Numbered from the stretch's first letter, positions 37,613 to 46,456 are shown. The stretch: DNA of 64,000 bases from Sphingopyxis sp. H053 (GCF_001468225.1 NZ_LNRU01000006.1:124001-188000), one strand, 5' to 3'. The notes: generated by a model from the sequence alone, not told the origin. Numbers and translations are program-made.

Positions 37613-39334
37613 ATGAAAAACAAACTTGCCCGCTTCGGCGGCGCTGCAATGGCCGCGACTTTGCTGGTTCTCACCGCGTGCAACGCATCCGACAACAAGT
37701 CGGCAACCGCCCCGAGCGCGAAGAACTGGACCGAATTCCGCGATAATTTCCTGAAAGGCTATTTTCCGCTCAATCCGAATTTCGCGGTCTATCAGGGCAA
37801 GCATGAGTTCGACGGCCAATTGCCCGACTGGTCGCCCGAGGGACTCGAAAAGCAGGCGGCCTATCTCGAAAAGGCGATTGCCGATGCCAAGGCTTTCGAC
37901 GGCGAGATGACCGATGCCGAGAAGTTCGAGCGCGATTACCTAGTCCATGTTGCGCAGGGCCAGCTCTTCTTCCTTCGCGATACCGATTTCGCGCAGAAGA
38001 ACCCGTCCTTCTACACTGGCGCGCTCGACCCCAACGTCTATATCGCGCGCCCCTATGCCGACGCGACGACGCGGATGAAGGCCTTTATCGCTTACGCTGA
38101 AAAGGTCCCCGCGGCTGCTGCGCAGATCAAGGCCAACCTCAAGCTTCCGCTGCCCGCGACCTTCGTCAAATATGGCACCGCGGGCTTCGGCGGTTTTGCC
38201 GACTATTATAAGGGCGACGCCAAAGCCGCCTTTGCCTCGGTCAAGGATGCGGCGCTGCAGAAGCAGTTCGACGAGGCCGCTACGAAGGCGGGTGCAGCGA
38301 TGACCGACCTTGCCAAATATGTCGGATCGCAGCCGGGCACGCCCGACGGCTACGCGCTCGGCGCCGCGAAATTCTCGAAGATGATCCTGACCAACGAAGG
38401 CGTCGACACGCCGCTCGACGAACTCGAGCGCATCGGGCAGGCCGACCTCAAGCGCAATCAGGACGCGCTCAAGGCGGCTTGTTCCACCTATGCTGCGGGG
38501 ATGACGATCGCCGACTGCATGAAGAAGATGAACTCGGACAAGCCCGCCGACGGCCCGGTCGCGGAGGCGCGGCGCCAGCTGCCGACGCTGCGCGCCTTCC
38601 TGATCGAAAAGGATATCGTCACGATCCCGGGCACCGAGCAGGCGCAGGTCGAGGAATCGCCGCCGTACAACCGGCAGAACAGCGCCTATATCGATATCCC
38701 CGGGCCGTATGAGAAAGGTCTGCCGTCGGTCTATTATATCTCGCCGCCCGATCCGGCGTGGGACAAGCAGACGCAGGCCGATTTCGTACCGGGCCGCAAG
38801 GATCTGATGTTCACTTCGGTCCACGAAGTCTGGCCGGGCCACTTCCTCAATTTCCTTCACTCGAACCGCGCCGAAAGCATCTTCGGCAAGCTGTTCGTCG
38901 GCTATGCCTTCGCCGAAGGCTGGGCGCATTATACCGAGGAAATGATGTGGGACGCGGGGCTCGGCGAGGGCGATCCCGAAACGCACATCGGCCAGCTTTC
39001 GAACGCGCTGCTGCGCGATTGCCGTTACCTGTCGGCAATCGGGCTGCACACCAAGGGCATGACCGTCGCGGACTCCGAAAAGCTGTTCAAGGAGCAATGC
39101 TATCAGGATGAGGGCAATGCACGGCAGCAGGCGGCGCGCGGTACGTACGATCCCGCCTATCTCAACTACACGATGGGCAAGCTGATGATCCGCAAGCTGC
39201 GCGAAGACTGGACCAAGGGCGACAAGACGAGGTGGAAAGCGTTCCACGACGAGTTCCTGTCGTACGGCGGCCCGCCGATCCCGATGGTTCGCGCGGCGAT
39301 GATGAAGGAAGAGGCGCCGAAGGCGGTCTTCTGA
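37613..39334 (+). CDS. DUF885 lipoprotein, predicted metallopeptidase
   Basis: This 573-residue DUF885 protein has a signal ending LLVLTACNAS (lipidated cysteine), so it is envelope-anchored. The probable zinc site is H404-E-V-W-P-G-H409 with a further glutamate in EGWAHYTEEM, the usual DUF885 pattern. Members are thought to be peptidases, but few are characterised. The ATG at 37613 follows AGGAGTCAGGGAG. The upstream in-frame codons (37484 on) overlap the MFS start and encode no signal, so they are left out. Confidence 0.88.
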   Translation: MKNKLARFGGAAMAATLLVLTACNASDNKSATAPSAKNWTEFRDNFLKGYFPLNPNFAVYQGKHEFDGQLPDWSPEGLEKQAAYLEKAIADAKAFDGEMTDAEKFERDYLVHVAQGQLFFLRDTDFAQKNPSFYTGALDPNVYIARPYADATTRMKAFIAYAEKVPAAAAQIKANLKLPLPATFVKYGTAGFGGFADYYKGDAKAAFASVKDAALQKQFDEAATKAGAAMTDLAKYVGSQPGTPDGYALGAAKFSKMILTNEGVDTPLDELERIGQADLKRNQDALKAACSTYAAGMTIADCMKKMNSDKPADGPVAEARRQLPTLRAFLIEKDIVTIPGTEQAQVEESPPYNRQNSAYIDIPGPYEKGLPSVYYISPPDPAWDKQTQADFVPGRKDLMFTSVHEVWPGHFLNFLHSNRAESIFGKLFVGYAFAEGWAHYTEEMMWDAGLGEGDPETHIGQLSNALLRDCRYLSAIGLHTKGMTVADSEKLFKEQCYQDEGNARQQAARGTYDPAYLNYTMGKLMIRKLREDWTKGDKTRWKAFHDEFLSYGGPPIPMVRAAMMKEEAPKAVF

Positions 39335-39357
39335 GGCTGGCGAATCGAACGACCGAC

Positions 39358-39387
39358 GGCTAGCCTCTTCAAAACAGGGGGCTAGCC
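39358..39387 (+). promoter_or_regulatory. Hairpin over the ribosome-binding site of the TIR gene
   Basis: GGCTAGCC occurs at 39358-39365 and 39380-39387, each self-complementary, with a 14-nt loop containing most of AGGGGG (39376-39381), the Shine-Dalgarno sequence. The second arm ends one base before the ATG at 39389. In RNA this would close the ribosome-binding site, suggesting translational control. Alternatively the two 8-bp palindromes could be DNA operator half-sites. Confidence 0.6.
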
Positions 39388-39388
39388 G

Positions 39389-40567
39389 ATGGTTGACGTG
39401 TTCATTTCCTATTCGCGCGACAACAAGGCGCGCGTCGCCGACATCGCCGCGGCCGTAACCGCGGCGGGCTATGATGTCTGGTGGGATGCCGAGCTGCCGC
39501 CGCATCGCTCGTACGGCGATGTGATCGCCGAGAAGATCGGCAGTGCGAAGGCGGCGATCGTCGTCTGGTCGTACACATCGGCGCAATCCGAATGGGTGCG
39601 CGCCGAGGCCGACGTCGCGCGAAACCAGAAGAAGCTCGTCCAGACCGCCATCGACGATGTGATGCCGCCGCTGCCGTTCAACCAGATCCAGTTCGCCGAT
39701 TTGCGCGACTGGAACGGCGATCCGGCGCACAGCGGCTGGCGCAAGGTTCTGATGAGTCTCGAGGAGCTGTGCGGGCGCGAAGCGGCGCCCGCACCGGTGG
39801 AAAAAAACGCATCGGCGCCGGTCGCGCCTCCACCACTCGCTTCGGGTGATTGGCAGGCAGCATCGCCGCCCTCAAAGTCATCATTCCTCCCTTGGGCCCT
39901 GCTCGGGTTGGCCGTGATCGCCGTCGCACTGCTGGCGTGGAAGTTATTGCAGCCGGCGGCGGCGCCCGAAGCGACCGTGGTTGCGACTTCGGCAGCGACC
40001 AATGCCGCGCCTGCTCCGGCCGATGAAGCCAGGGCTGCGCCGAGCGAGCCAGTCGAAGCCTTCACATTGGCGGCCGTGATCGACGACCCAGAGGGCTTCA
40101 CCAACATCCGTTCGGAGCACAGCGCCCAAAGCAGGATCCTTGGCAAAGTGCTCGAGGGCGAGAAATTCCTGACTTACAAGCAGTCGGGCCAGTGGTGGCG
40201 CGTGCGCAAGGCCGACGGCACGACGGGCTTCATGTTCCGCAAATATATCCGGCTCGTCGAAGGCCGCACGCCGGCGATCCCCGCCGGTGCCGCGCCGACC
40301 GGCGTCGGTGGCAGCGGTGTCGTCATTCCCGATTCCTCGGACCGGCTGCTTTCGGCCGACGAGCTGGGCAATTACAGCGCGCTCGAACTCCGGATAGCAC
40401 GCAACGAGATTTTCGCACGCAACGGGTTCCGCTTCAGCGATCCGTCGCTCCGCCAGCATTTCAGCCAATTCAGCTGGTATAGCCCAACCAGCGACACGGT
40501 CGAACTGTCCGCCACCGAGAAAGCGAATGTCGCGTTGCTGAAATCGGCCGAAACAGCGGCACGATGA
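39389..40567 (+). CDS. TIR-domain membrane protein with SH3b and YARHG domains
   Basis: This 392-residue protein has an N-terminal TIR domain (residues 1-130: DVFISYSRDNKARV, YDVWWDAELPPHRSYGDVIAEKI). Its WxxxE motif W69-V-R-A-E73 lies where NAD-cleaving TIRs keep the catalytic glutamate. A Pro/Ala linker leads to one membrane helix (about 166-187). Beyond it are an SH3b-like domain (about 222-290) and a YARHG-like domain (about 320-388, LRIARNEIFARNGFRF). Predicted topology puts the TIR in the cytoplasm and the rest in the periplasm, where SH3b/YARHG modules often contact the wall. It overlaps the cyclase gene by 4 nt. NADase activity is inferred, not shown. Confidence 0.85.
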   Translation: MVDVFISYSRDNKARVADIAAAVTAAGYDVWWDAELPPHRSYGDVIAEKIGSAKAAIVVWSYTSAQSEWVRAEADVARNQKKLVQTAIDDVMPPLPFNQIQFADLRDWNGDPAHSGWRKVLMSLEELCGREAAPAPVEKNASAPVAPPPLASGDWQAASPPSKSSFLPWALLGLAVIAVALLAWKLLQPAAAPEATVVATSAATNAAPAPADEARAAPSEPVEAFTLAAVIDDPEGFTNIRSEHSAQSRILGKVLEGEKFLTYKQSGQWWRVRKADGTTGFMFRKYIRLVEGRTPAIPAGAAPTGVGGSGVVIPDSSDRLLSADELGNYSALELRIARNEIFARNGFRFSDPSLRQHFSQFSWYSPTSDTVELSATEKANVALLKSAETAAR

Positions 40568-42345
40568 CGGGATCGGCGGACCGAACCACGGCCGCCGAAG
40601 CCGAGGTCGCGCACCGGCTGGCCGAGGGCGATGCGCTGAGTGCGTTCGATTGCGCTGCTGCGGCCCGGCGCGACGGCGTTGAAAGCCCGCGCCTGCGCTA
40701 CCTGATGGTGCGCGCACTCGCCGCCTCGGGCGACAGCCTGGGCGCAATGCACCTCTATGAGCAGCTGGGCCTCGCCGCGTCGGGCGATGTCGACAGCCTC
40801 GCGCTGGCGGGGCGGATATGGAAGGATGCCGCCTTCGACAAAAGCGGCGACCGCCGCACGGTGCTGCTGGGGCAGGCCGTGGCCGCCTATCATCATGCGT
40901 GGACGCTTTCGGGCGCCGCCTTTCCGGCGATCAACGCCGCGAGCCTCTATGCGCTGCTCGGCGAGCGCGAGCGCGCCGCGGCGTTGGCGGGGCCGATCGC
41001 CGCAAATGGCGCCGCCGATAATTATTGGGATCTGGTGACGCTGGTCGAGGCACTGCTGCTGCTGAACCGCGGCGAGGAAGCGCTGCGTCCCGCACAAGCG
41101 GCCAATAATCAGGCGGGGATCCGCGCAGGAGACCGCGCCTCAACGTGCCGCCAGCTGTCGCGCCTTGCCGAAAGCGGTGCGATTGACGCAGGTCATGCCG
41201 GTGCGATCGTCGACCTGCTTCGTCCGCCCCCGGTCGGGGTCTATTGCGGGCGGATGTTCCGTGCGGGCGGCGCCGGCGAGGTCAATGCCCGCACCGCCAT
41301 CGCCACCGCGCTCGATACGCAGCCGCTTTCGGCGCTGATCGGCCCGCTGGCTTGCGGCGCCGACATCCTGTTCGCTGAAGAAGCGATCGCGCGCGGGATC
41401 GACCTGACTGTCGTGCTGCCCTTCGCCGAGGAAGACTTCATTGCCCAGTCGGTGCTGTCGGGCGGTGAGGCCTGGCTGGCGCGTTATGTCGCGTGCCGCG
41501 ACCGGGCCGCGATGGTCCATTTCGCCAGCGGTTCGCGCTATGTCAGCGACGATTGCCAGTTCGTCCTCGGCTCGCACACGATGATGGGCCTCGCGAAGCT
41601 GCGCGCGCGCGAACTGGAAACGACCGCGATCCAGCTCGCGGTGGTCGATCCCGAAGTCGCGGCGCGTTCCTCAGCTGCGATCGCCGGGACGAATGCCGAT
41701 ATTGCGTTGTGGCAGGAGCATGGCGGCGAGACCCTGACGATTTCTGTTGGCGCTCTCGACCGCAACCTCGACTTTCCCGCAGCGCCAACGCCGCCGGACG
41801 GGACGCGCCGCGGGCTTTACGCCATCTTGTTCGCGGATTTCGCGGGCTTTTCGAAGCTGGGCGAAGCTGAACTGCCGATCTTTGCCAGCGAGGTGATGGG
41901 CGGGATCGGCCGCATTCTCGACGATTTCGGTGATGCGGTGTTGTTCCGCAATAGCTGGGGTGACGCAGTCTATGCGATCATCGACGACCCGGCGACGGCG
42001 GCGCGGATCGCGCTCGCTATGCAGGAGCGGCTCGATATTCTGCCACCGGGGCTCGGGCTCGACGGCCAAAAGGCCGGAATGCGGACGGGCATTCATTTCG
42101 GGCCGATCTATCGCGGCATCGATCCCGTCGTCGGGAACGAGCTATGGTACGGCACCGAGGTGACCCGCACTGCGCGGATCGAGCCGGTCACACTGGTGGG
42201 GCAGGTTTATTGCACGCAGCCGCTAGCGGCGATGCTCGCACTCCGCAACGCCCGCGATTTCGATTGCGATTATGTCGGCAAGGTGCAGCTCGCCAAGGAC
42301 TATGGCGAGCTCGCCCTCTATCGATTGTCGCGCAGCTCAGCCTGA
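40564..42345 (+). CDS. TPR/Rossmann/class III nucleotide cyclase protein
   Basis: This 593-residue protein has three parts. Residues 1-215 are helical repeats resembling TRAFs-binding/TPR-S regions (YHHAWTLSGAAFPAINAASLY). Residues 225-370 look Rossmann- or SLOG-like (IGPLACGADILFAEEAIARG, VVLPFAEEDF). Residues 415-590 form a class III cyclase. Both metal-binding aspartates are present, D425 (FADFAGFS) and D467 (SWGDAVYA), as is R538 (TARIEP). The adenine-selecting Lys/Asp positions are N463 and L527, and the transition-state Asn is T534. Activity and product are therefore uncertain. The ATG overlaps the TIR stop by 4 nt, so the two proteins probably work together. Confidence 0.85.
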   Translation: MTGSADRTTAAEAEVAHRLAEGDALSAFDCAAAARRDGVESPRLRYLMVRALAASGDSLGAMHLYEQLGLAASGDVDSLALAGRIWKDAAFDKSGDRRTVLLGQAVAAYHHAWTLSGAAFPAINAASLYALLGERERAAALAGPIAANGAADNYWDLVTLVEALLLLNRGEEALRPAQAANNQAGIRAGDRASTCRQLSRLAESGAIDAGHAGAIVDLLRPPPVGVYCGRMFRAGGAGEVNARTAIATALDTQPLSALIGPLACGADILFAEEAIARGIDLTVVLPFAEEDFIAQSVLSGGEAWLARYVACRDRAAMVHFASGSRYVSDDCQFVLGSHTMMGLAKLRARELETTAIQLAVVDPEVAARSSAAIAGTNADIALWQEHGGETLTISVGALDRNLDFPAAPTPPDGTRRGLYAILFADFAGFSKLGEAELPIFASEVMGGIGRILDDFGDAVLFRNSWGDAVYAIIDDPATAARIALAMQERLDILPPGLGLDGQKAGMRTGIHFGPIYRGIDPVVGNELWYGTEVTRTARIEPVTLVGQVYCTQPLAAMLALRNARDFDCDYVGKVQLAKDYGELALYRLSRSSA

Positions 42346-43638
42346 TGGTGCGCGCAGCCGCGCGACGAAAAAGCCATCGAGACCGCCCGCGTCGGCGAGC
42401 ATGGCGGGGAGCGTACGGATCAGGCCCTTGTCGTCGGCGACAACCGCTTCGGGCAGTTCGTCGGCGCGCGCGGGATCGATGCTCCATCCGGCATGGCGGT
42501 CGAGGAAGGTCGAGACCTGATCCTCGCCCTCGGCCTGCTCGAGCGAGCAGGTCGCATAGATCAGCGTCCCGCCCGGTTTGACCCAGCGCGCCGCGCGCGA
42601 CAGCAGTTCGGTCTGAAGCTCTGCCATTTCGGCGATCTGCCGCGGTTCGATGCGGTGGAGCACATCGGGGTGCCGGCGGAAGATACCGGTAGCCGAGCAG
42701 GGGGCGTCGAGGAGCACCGCGTCGGCTTGATCTTCGGGTGCCCACGAGCGGATGTCGCCCTGGACGATGTCGGCCGACAGGCCGGTCCGTTCCATATTGG
42801 CGCGCAGCCGTTCGAGGCGTTTGGCGCTGGAATCGACCGCGACGACGTTCCATCCCGCCGCCGCGAGCTGCATTGTCTTGCCCCCGGGCGCGGCGCAGAG
42901 GTCGAGTACGGTCCGGCCTTCGCCGGCGCCGAGCAGGCGCGCGGGCAGGCTGGCCGCCAGATCCTGCACCCACCAGCCGCCTTCGCGATAGCCTGGCATC
43001 GTCTCGACCGCCTGCCCGCGGGGCAGGCGGCGATGGCGCGGTGCGAGCGAAACGGCGTCGGGCCATTCTTCCGTACCCGGTTCGGCGGCGAAGCTGAGGT
43101 CGATCGGCGGCGGCGCACTCCACGCCGCTTCTGCCGCTTCGACCATCGGCAGGCCCCATTGCTCGGCCCACCGTTCGGCGGTGGGCAGGGGAAGCGTGGC
43201 GCGGTCGGGCAGCTGCCATTCTTCCTGCTGCGCGCGCGACAGGATTGCGTGAACCAGCCGTCGCGGCCCGCCATCGACGAGCGGCAAGGCGGTCGACACG
43301 ACCGCATGGCCGGGGCTTTTGAGAACGAGCAACTGCGCCAGCGCAATCCGCAACACAGCGCGCGATTTGACGTCGTCAGGGAGAATTTGCGCCGTCGCGC
43401 CGTCGATCAGCGCGTCGAGGTCGACCATCCAGCGCAGCGTTTCGGACACGATCGCCACCGCGAAGGCGCGGTCGGTGGCCGTCAGGCCTTGGGTGGCGGC
43501 ATGCATTGCGATGTCCAGCGGGTCGCCGCGCCGCAGGATCGCGTCGATCAACCGCAGCGCGGCGCGTCGCGTCGCCGTACCCGCGGGATCGGCGCCGCCG
43601 GACGATCGCGGGCGCCGGGGCGGGCGGCGATCAGCCAT
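42337..43638 (-). CDS. rsmB: 16S rRNA (cytosine-967-C5)-methyltransferase, RsmB family
   Basis: This 433-residue protein has an N-terminal NusB-like RNA-binding region (about 20-140) and a SAM methyltransferase domain with LDLCAAPGGKTMQLA. The two catalytic cysteines lie in LLDAPCSATGIFRRHPD and YATCSLEQAEGEDQ. It methylates C967 of 16S rRNA or a similar site. The ATG at 43638 is preferred to the in-frame TTG at 43647. It is convergent with the cyclase gene (9-nt overlap) and divergent from the DUF1674 gene. Confidence 0.9.
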   Translation of the reverse strand: MADRRPPRRPRSSGGADPAGTATRRAALRLIDAILRRGDPLDIAMHAATQGLTATDRAFAVAIVSETLRWMVDLDALIDGATAQILPDDVKSRAVLRIALAQLLVLKSPGHAVVSTALPLVDGGPRRLVHAILSRAQQEEWQLPDRATLPLPTAERWAEQWGLPMVEAAEAAWSAPPPIDLSFAAEPGTEEWPDAVSLAPRHRRLPRGQAVETMPGYREGGWWVQDLAASLPARLLGAGEGRTVLDLCAAPGGKTMQLAAAGWNVVAVDSSAKRLERLRANMERTGLSADIVQGDIRSWAPEDQADAVLLDAPCSATGIFRRHPDVLHRIEPRQIAEMAELQTELLSRAARWVKPGGTLIYATCSLEQAEGEDQVSTFLDRHAGWSIDPARADELPEAVVADDKGLIRTLPAMLADAGGLDGFFVARLRAPSG

Positions 43639-43693
43639 GATGGGCAACGGCGTGGTTGGCGTGACGCATGAAAAATCCTATAAGGCGGGTATC

Positions 43694-43903
43694 ATGACCG
43701 ACAGCAGCCAAAATGGAACCATCGGCGGAACGCCGCGCGCTGTAAAGCGCCCTGCGCATGTGAAAGCTCCCGCAGGCTGGACGAACAGCGCGGTTCCGTC
43801 GCCCGAGCCCATCCACGAGGATAGGGCCGAGGACCAACCCGGCGGGCGCAACCCTGTGCGCTATGGCGACTGGGAATTGAAGGGGGTCGCGGTCGACTTC
43901 TGA
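43694..43903 (+). CDS. DUF1674 protein (succinate dehydrogenase assembly factor 4-like)
   Basis: This 69-residue protein ends with GGRNPVRYGDWELKGVAVDF, the conserved C-terminus of DUF1674, the family of mitochondrial SDHAF4. In mitochondria that factor helps flavinated SdhA mature. The N-terminal half is low-complexity and Pro/Ala-rich. A strong terminator hairpin follows 52 nt after the stop. Confidence 0.88.
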   Translation: MTDSSQNGTIGGTPRAVKRPAHVKAPAGWTNSAVPSPEPIHEDRAEDQPGGRNPVRYGDWELKGVAVDF

Positions 43904-43954
43904 TCGGGGCGCCGCGGTTCGGCCGATAATCTAGAGATAGCGCCGGAATTTAAA

Positions 43955-43995
43955 TGGCCGCCCTTGCACTGAGCAAGGACGGCCACAGTTTTTTG
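43955..43995 (+). terminator. Rho-independent terminator after the DUF1674 gene
   Basis: A 13-bp stem (TGGCCGCCCTTGC / GCAAGGACGGCCA, one mismatch) with loop ACTGA is followed by CAG and six T residues. It lies between convergent DUF1674 and SapC genes and could also stop minus-strand transcripts, though the minus side has fewer U residues. Confidence 0.85.
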
Positions 43996-43998
43996 TGA

Positions 43999-44778
43999 TT
44001 AGACGGCCGGAAGCTCGGTGTTGAGGGGCATCTTGCCGCTCTTGACCTGTTCGGCGAACACTTCGCGCATAAGCTGCAGCGAGAAGAGGTGCGCGAAGAT
44101 CAGGCCGAGGATGCCGTTCTGCATCAGCTTGCGCAGCACATCGCCGCGCAGTTCGCGCAGCTTGTTCTCGTCGACCATCTGGAAACCGCGATAGACGAAA
44201 GGCTTGTCATTGCCTTCCTGCTGGATGGCGACTTCGCCGTCCATCAGAAGGTCGGCCTTCTTCAGTTCGTCCATGAACATGCCGGTGCGCTGGCCGGCTT
44301 CTTCGAAATTCTTGCAGAATTCGAGAACGGCCTGAACCTGTTCCGACGGCTGGCCGTCGATGAACAGCGCATCGCCCTCGTCGAACTTGCCGATCGCGCC
44401 CGACGTCGGGTCGAAGCACAGCGACAGATCTTCCGAATCGGGCTGGAGCCGCGCGAGGAGGAAGGGGTAGCGGCGGATATAGGCCGGGACATAGACCGGA
44501 TTGATCAGCTTGCCTTCGTCGTCGACGAAGGTGTTGATGCCTTCGTTCAGGCCCATCAGCGCGAGCGGAACCGGATTGTCGCCGGCCGAGAAGACGATCG
44601 GGAAAAAGCGGCATGCCGACACGAATTCGTCCGAGGTCAGCGGGATGGCGTGCTGGCCCACCAGGAATTCGGCGCTGTCGAGCGGACGTGCGTGGAAATC
44701 GGCGTGCTCGACGCTCGAAAGCGGGGCAAGGTCCTTGTAGAACAGCGGCAGATTGGCAGGTGCGGGCGCGGTGGCCAT
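43999..44778 (-). CDS. sapC: SapC family protein
   Basis: This 259-residue protein has the SapC layout: ARPLDSAEFLVGQHAIPLTS, CRFFPIVFSAGDNPVPLALM, then YVPAYIRRYPFLLA and a C-terminal helical part (GDVLRKLMQNGILGLIFAHL). The Campylobacter namesake is an S-layer secretion protein, but proteobacterial members sit next to TonB receptor or halogenase genes and their role is unclear. The ATG at 44778 has CGGAG upstream. No signal peptide is visible. Confidence 0.87.
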   Translation of the reverse strand: MATAPAPANLPLFYKDLAPLSSVEHADFHARPLDSAEFLVGQHAIPLTSDEFVSACRFFPIVFSAGDNPVPLALMGLNEGINTFVDDEGKLINPVYVPAYIRRYPFLLARLQPDSEDLSLCFDPTSGAIGKFDEGDALFIDGQPSEQVQAVLEFCKNFEEAGQRTGMFMDELKKADLLMDGEVAIQQEGNDKPFVYRGFQMVDENKLRELRGDVLRKLMQNGILGLIFAHLFSLQLMREVFAEQVKSGKMPLNTELPAV

Positions 44779-44792
44779 GTTTGAACTCCGGT

Positions 44793-44813
44793 AAAAGTCC
44801 CGAAGCTCGGGAC
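44793..44813 (-). terminator. Terminator downstream of the FAD dehydrogenase gene
   Basis: Read on the minus strand, a 7-bp stem GTCCCGA/TCGGGAC is followed by TTTT. It lies 95 nt after the FAD dehydrogenase stop and 15 nt before the SapC start, so it probably ends the first transcript or attenuates read-through into sapC. The U-tract is short. Confidence 0.55.
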
Positions 44814-44908
44814 GAAAAGGATAAAGCGCCTTATTGACCCGCGCCGCGCGGCGCAAGAGGGGGATGATGCAAGCGGGTGATATGCGGCGCGGCGGGACGG
44901 AGCGGTGG

Positions 44909-46333
44909 TCAGGCGACCAGTTTGCCGGGATTGAAGATGCCCGCTGGGTCGAGCCCGGCCTTGACTCCGCGCAGCGCGGACAAGCGCGCCGGACTGTCCA
45001 GTTCGGCCAGGATGTCGCGCTTCATCTGGCCGATGCCATGTTCGGCCGAGATCGACCCTCCGAGTTCGAGAACGTGCGAATAGACCAGCCGGCTGACGGC
45101 TGCGCCATGCTCGGCGAGCCATGCCGCGCCATCGGCGTCGGCGGGCGGCTGGACATGATGGTGGACATTGCCGTCGCCAAGATGCCCGAAAGATAGCGCG
45201 CGAGCACCCGAAAAGACCGAATTCAATCGCGCCGGATTCTCGGCGATGAAAGTTGGCATCAGATCGACGGGTACGCTGATGTCATGCTGGAGCGCCGGAC
45301 CTTCCGCGCGTTCCGCTTCCGAGATGGAATCGCGCAGACGCCAGAAATCCTCGCTCTCGCGGTCGCTTTTGGCGATCACGACATCGCGGATCAACCCGGC
45401 GTCGAGTGCCGCAGCGAGTTGCCGTTCCAAGGCTTCACCCAAAGCCTGATCGCTTTCGCCGGCGAGTTCGAGCAGGACATACCACGGCTGCGCGGTCGCA
45501 AGCGGCGCGCGCGTCTGGGGAATATGGCGCAGCACCGCGTCGAGGCAGGCGTCCGGGATCAGCTCGAACCCCTCAAGCTCGCGCCCGATCGCGGCATCGA
45601 CTTGGCGCAGCAGCAGCAGCGCGCTTTCGGGCGAATCGATCCCGATCCACGCCGTCCGCCGGGCGGCGGCCGCGGGGACGAGGCGCAGCGATGCGGCGGT
45701 GACGATCCCCAACGTCCCTTCGGCCCCGCAGAACAGGTGCCGCAGGTCATAGCCGCGGTTATCCTTTTTGAGCGGGGCCAGCCCGTCGAAAATGCTGCCA
45801 TCGGGCAAAACCGCTTCGATGCCTGCAACCAGCGCGCGCATCGATCCGTGGCGGAGCACCTGGGTGCCGCCGGCGTTGGTCGACACCAGCCCGCCGATCG
45901 TTGCTGAGCCCTTGCCTCCAAGAGTGAGCGGAAAACGGAGCCCGTGCGCGAGGATGGCGTTGTGGAAATTCTCCAGGATCACGCCGGCTTCGGCAACGGC
46001 AAGCTGCCCCGCCTCGTCGATATGGCGTATCCGGTTCAGGCGCCGCAGGCTGAGCAGCAGCTGATCACCGCTGGCATCGGGGGTCGCGCCGCCTACCATG
46101 CCGCTGTTGCCGCCTTGGGGGACCAGTGCGACCTCGGCCTCGGCGCACAGGCGCACGATGGAAGCGACTTCGTCGGTGCTCGCGGGCGATAGCATCGCGG
46201 CGGCACGGCCGTGATATTTGCCGCGCCAGTCGGTCAGCCAAGGCGCCATCGCATCCGGGTCGGCGCTATAGCCTTTGGGGCCGAGCAAATTTGCGAATGC
46301 GTCGAGCAGCGATGCAGATGGCGGGCGCGTCAT
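44909..46333 (-). CDS. FAD-binding 2-hydroxyacid dehydrogenase (GlcD/D-2-hydroxyglutarate type)
   Basis: This 474-residue flavoprotein has the VAO-type FAD-binding domain (LVPQGGNSGMVGGATP, GKGSATIGGLVSTNAGG) and the FAD-oxidase C-terminal domain ending ISAEHGIGQMKRDIL. GHLGDGNVHHHVQPP supplies the histidines of the metal/substrate site. It most likely oxidises a D-2-hydroxyacid such as D-2-hydroxyglutarate or D-lactate; the exact substrate is not evident. The ATG at 46333 gives a normal start; an upstream frame to 46366 adds 11 unlikely residues. Confidence 0.88.
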   Translation of the reverse strand: MTRPPSASLLDAFANLLGPKGYSADPDAMAPWLTDWRGKYHGRAAAMLSPASTDEVASIVRLCAEAEVALVPQGGNSGMVGGATPDASGDQLLLSLRRLNRIRHIDEAGQLAVAEAGVILENFHNAILAHGLRFPLTLGGKGSATIGGLVSTNAGGTQVLRHGSMRALVAGIEAVLPDGSIFDGLAPLKKDNRGYDLRHLFCGAEGTLGIVTAASLRLVPAAAARRTAWIGIDSPESALLLLRQVDAAIGRELEGFELIPDACLDAVLRHIPQTRAPLATAQPWYVLLELAGESDQALGEALERQLAAALDAGLIRDVVIAKSDRESEDFWRLRDSISEAERAEGPALQHDISVPVDLMPTFIAENPARLNSVFSGARALSFGHLGDGNVHHHVQPPADADGAAWLAEHGAAVSRLVYSHVLELGGSISAEHGIGQMKRDILAELDSPARLSALRGVKAGLDPAGIFNPGKLVA

Positions 46334-46456
46334 GCCGGTCCACTCCGGAAATTTCCTGCTCCACAAGCGGGCAGGGGGTGACAGCAGTTCATTTGATGTT
46401 CAATCATCCTTGTTAAAGGGAGCGATGGACGAATAGTATCTTTTCGTCCAGCGGGC

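Noticed and set aside
39389..42345. Calling the TIR/cyclase pair a standard Pycsar system
   Set aside because: The TIR protein has no visible cyclic-nucleotide-binding domain, and the cyclase has extra N-terminal domains, so the known label would overstate the match.
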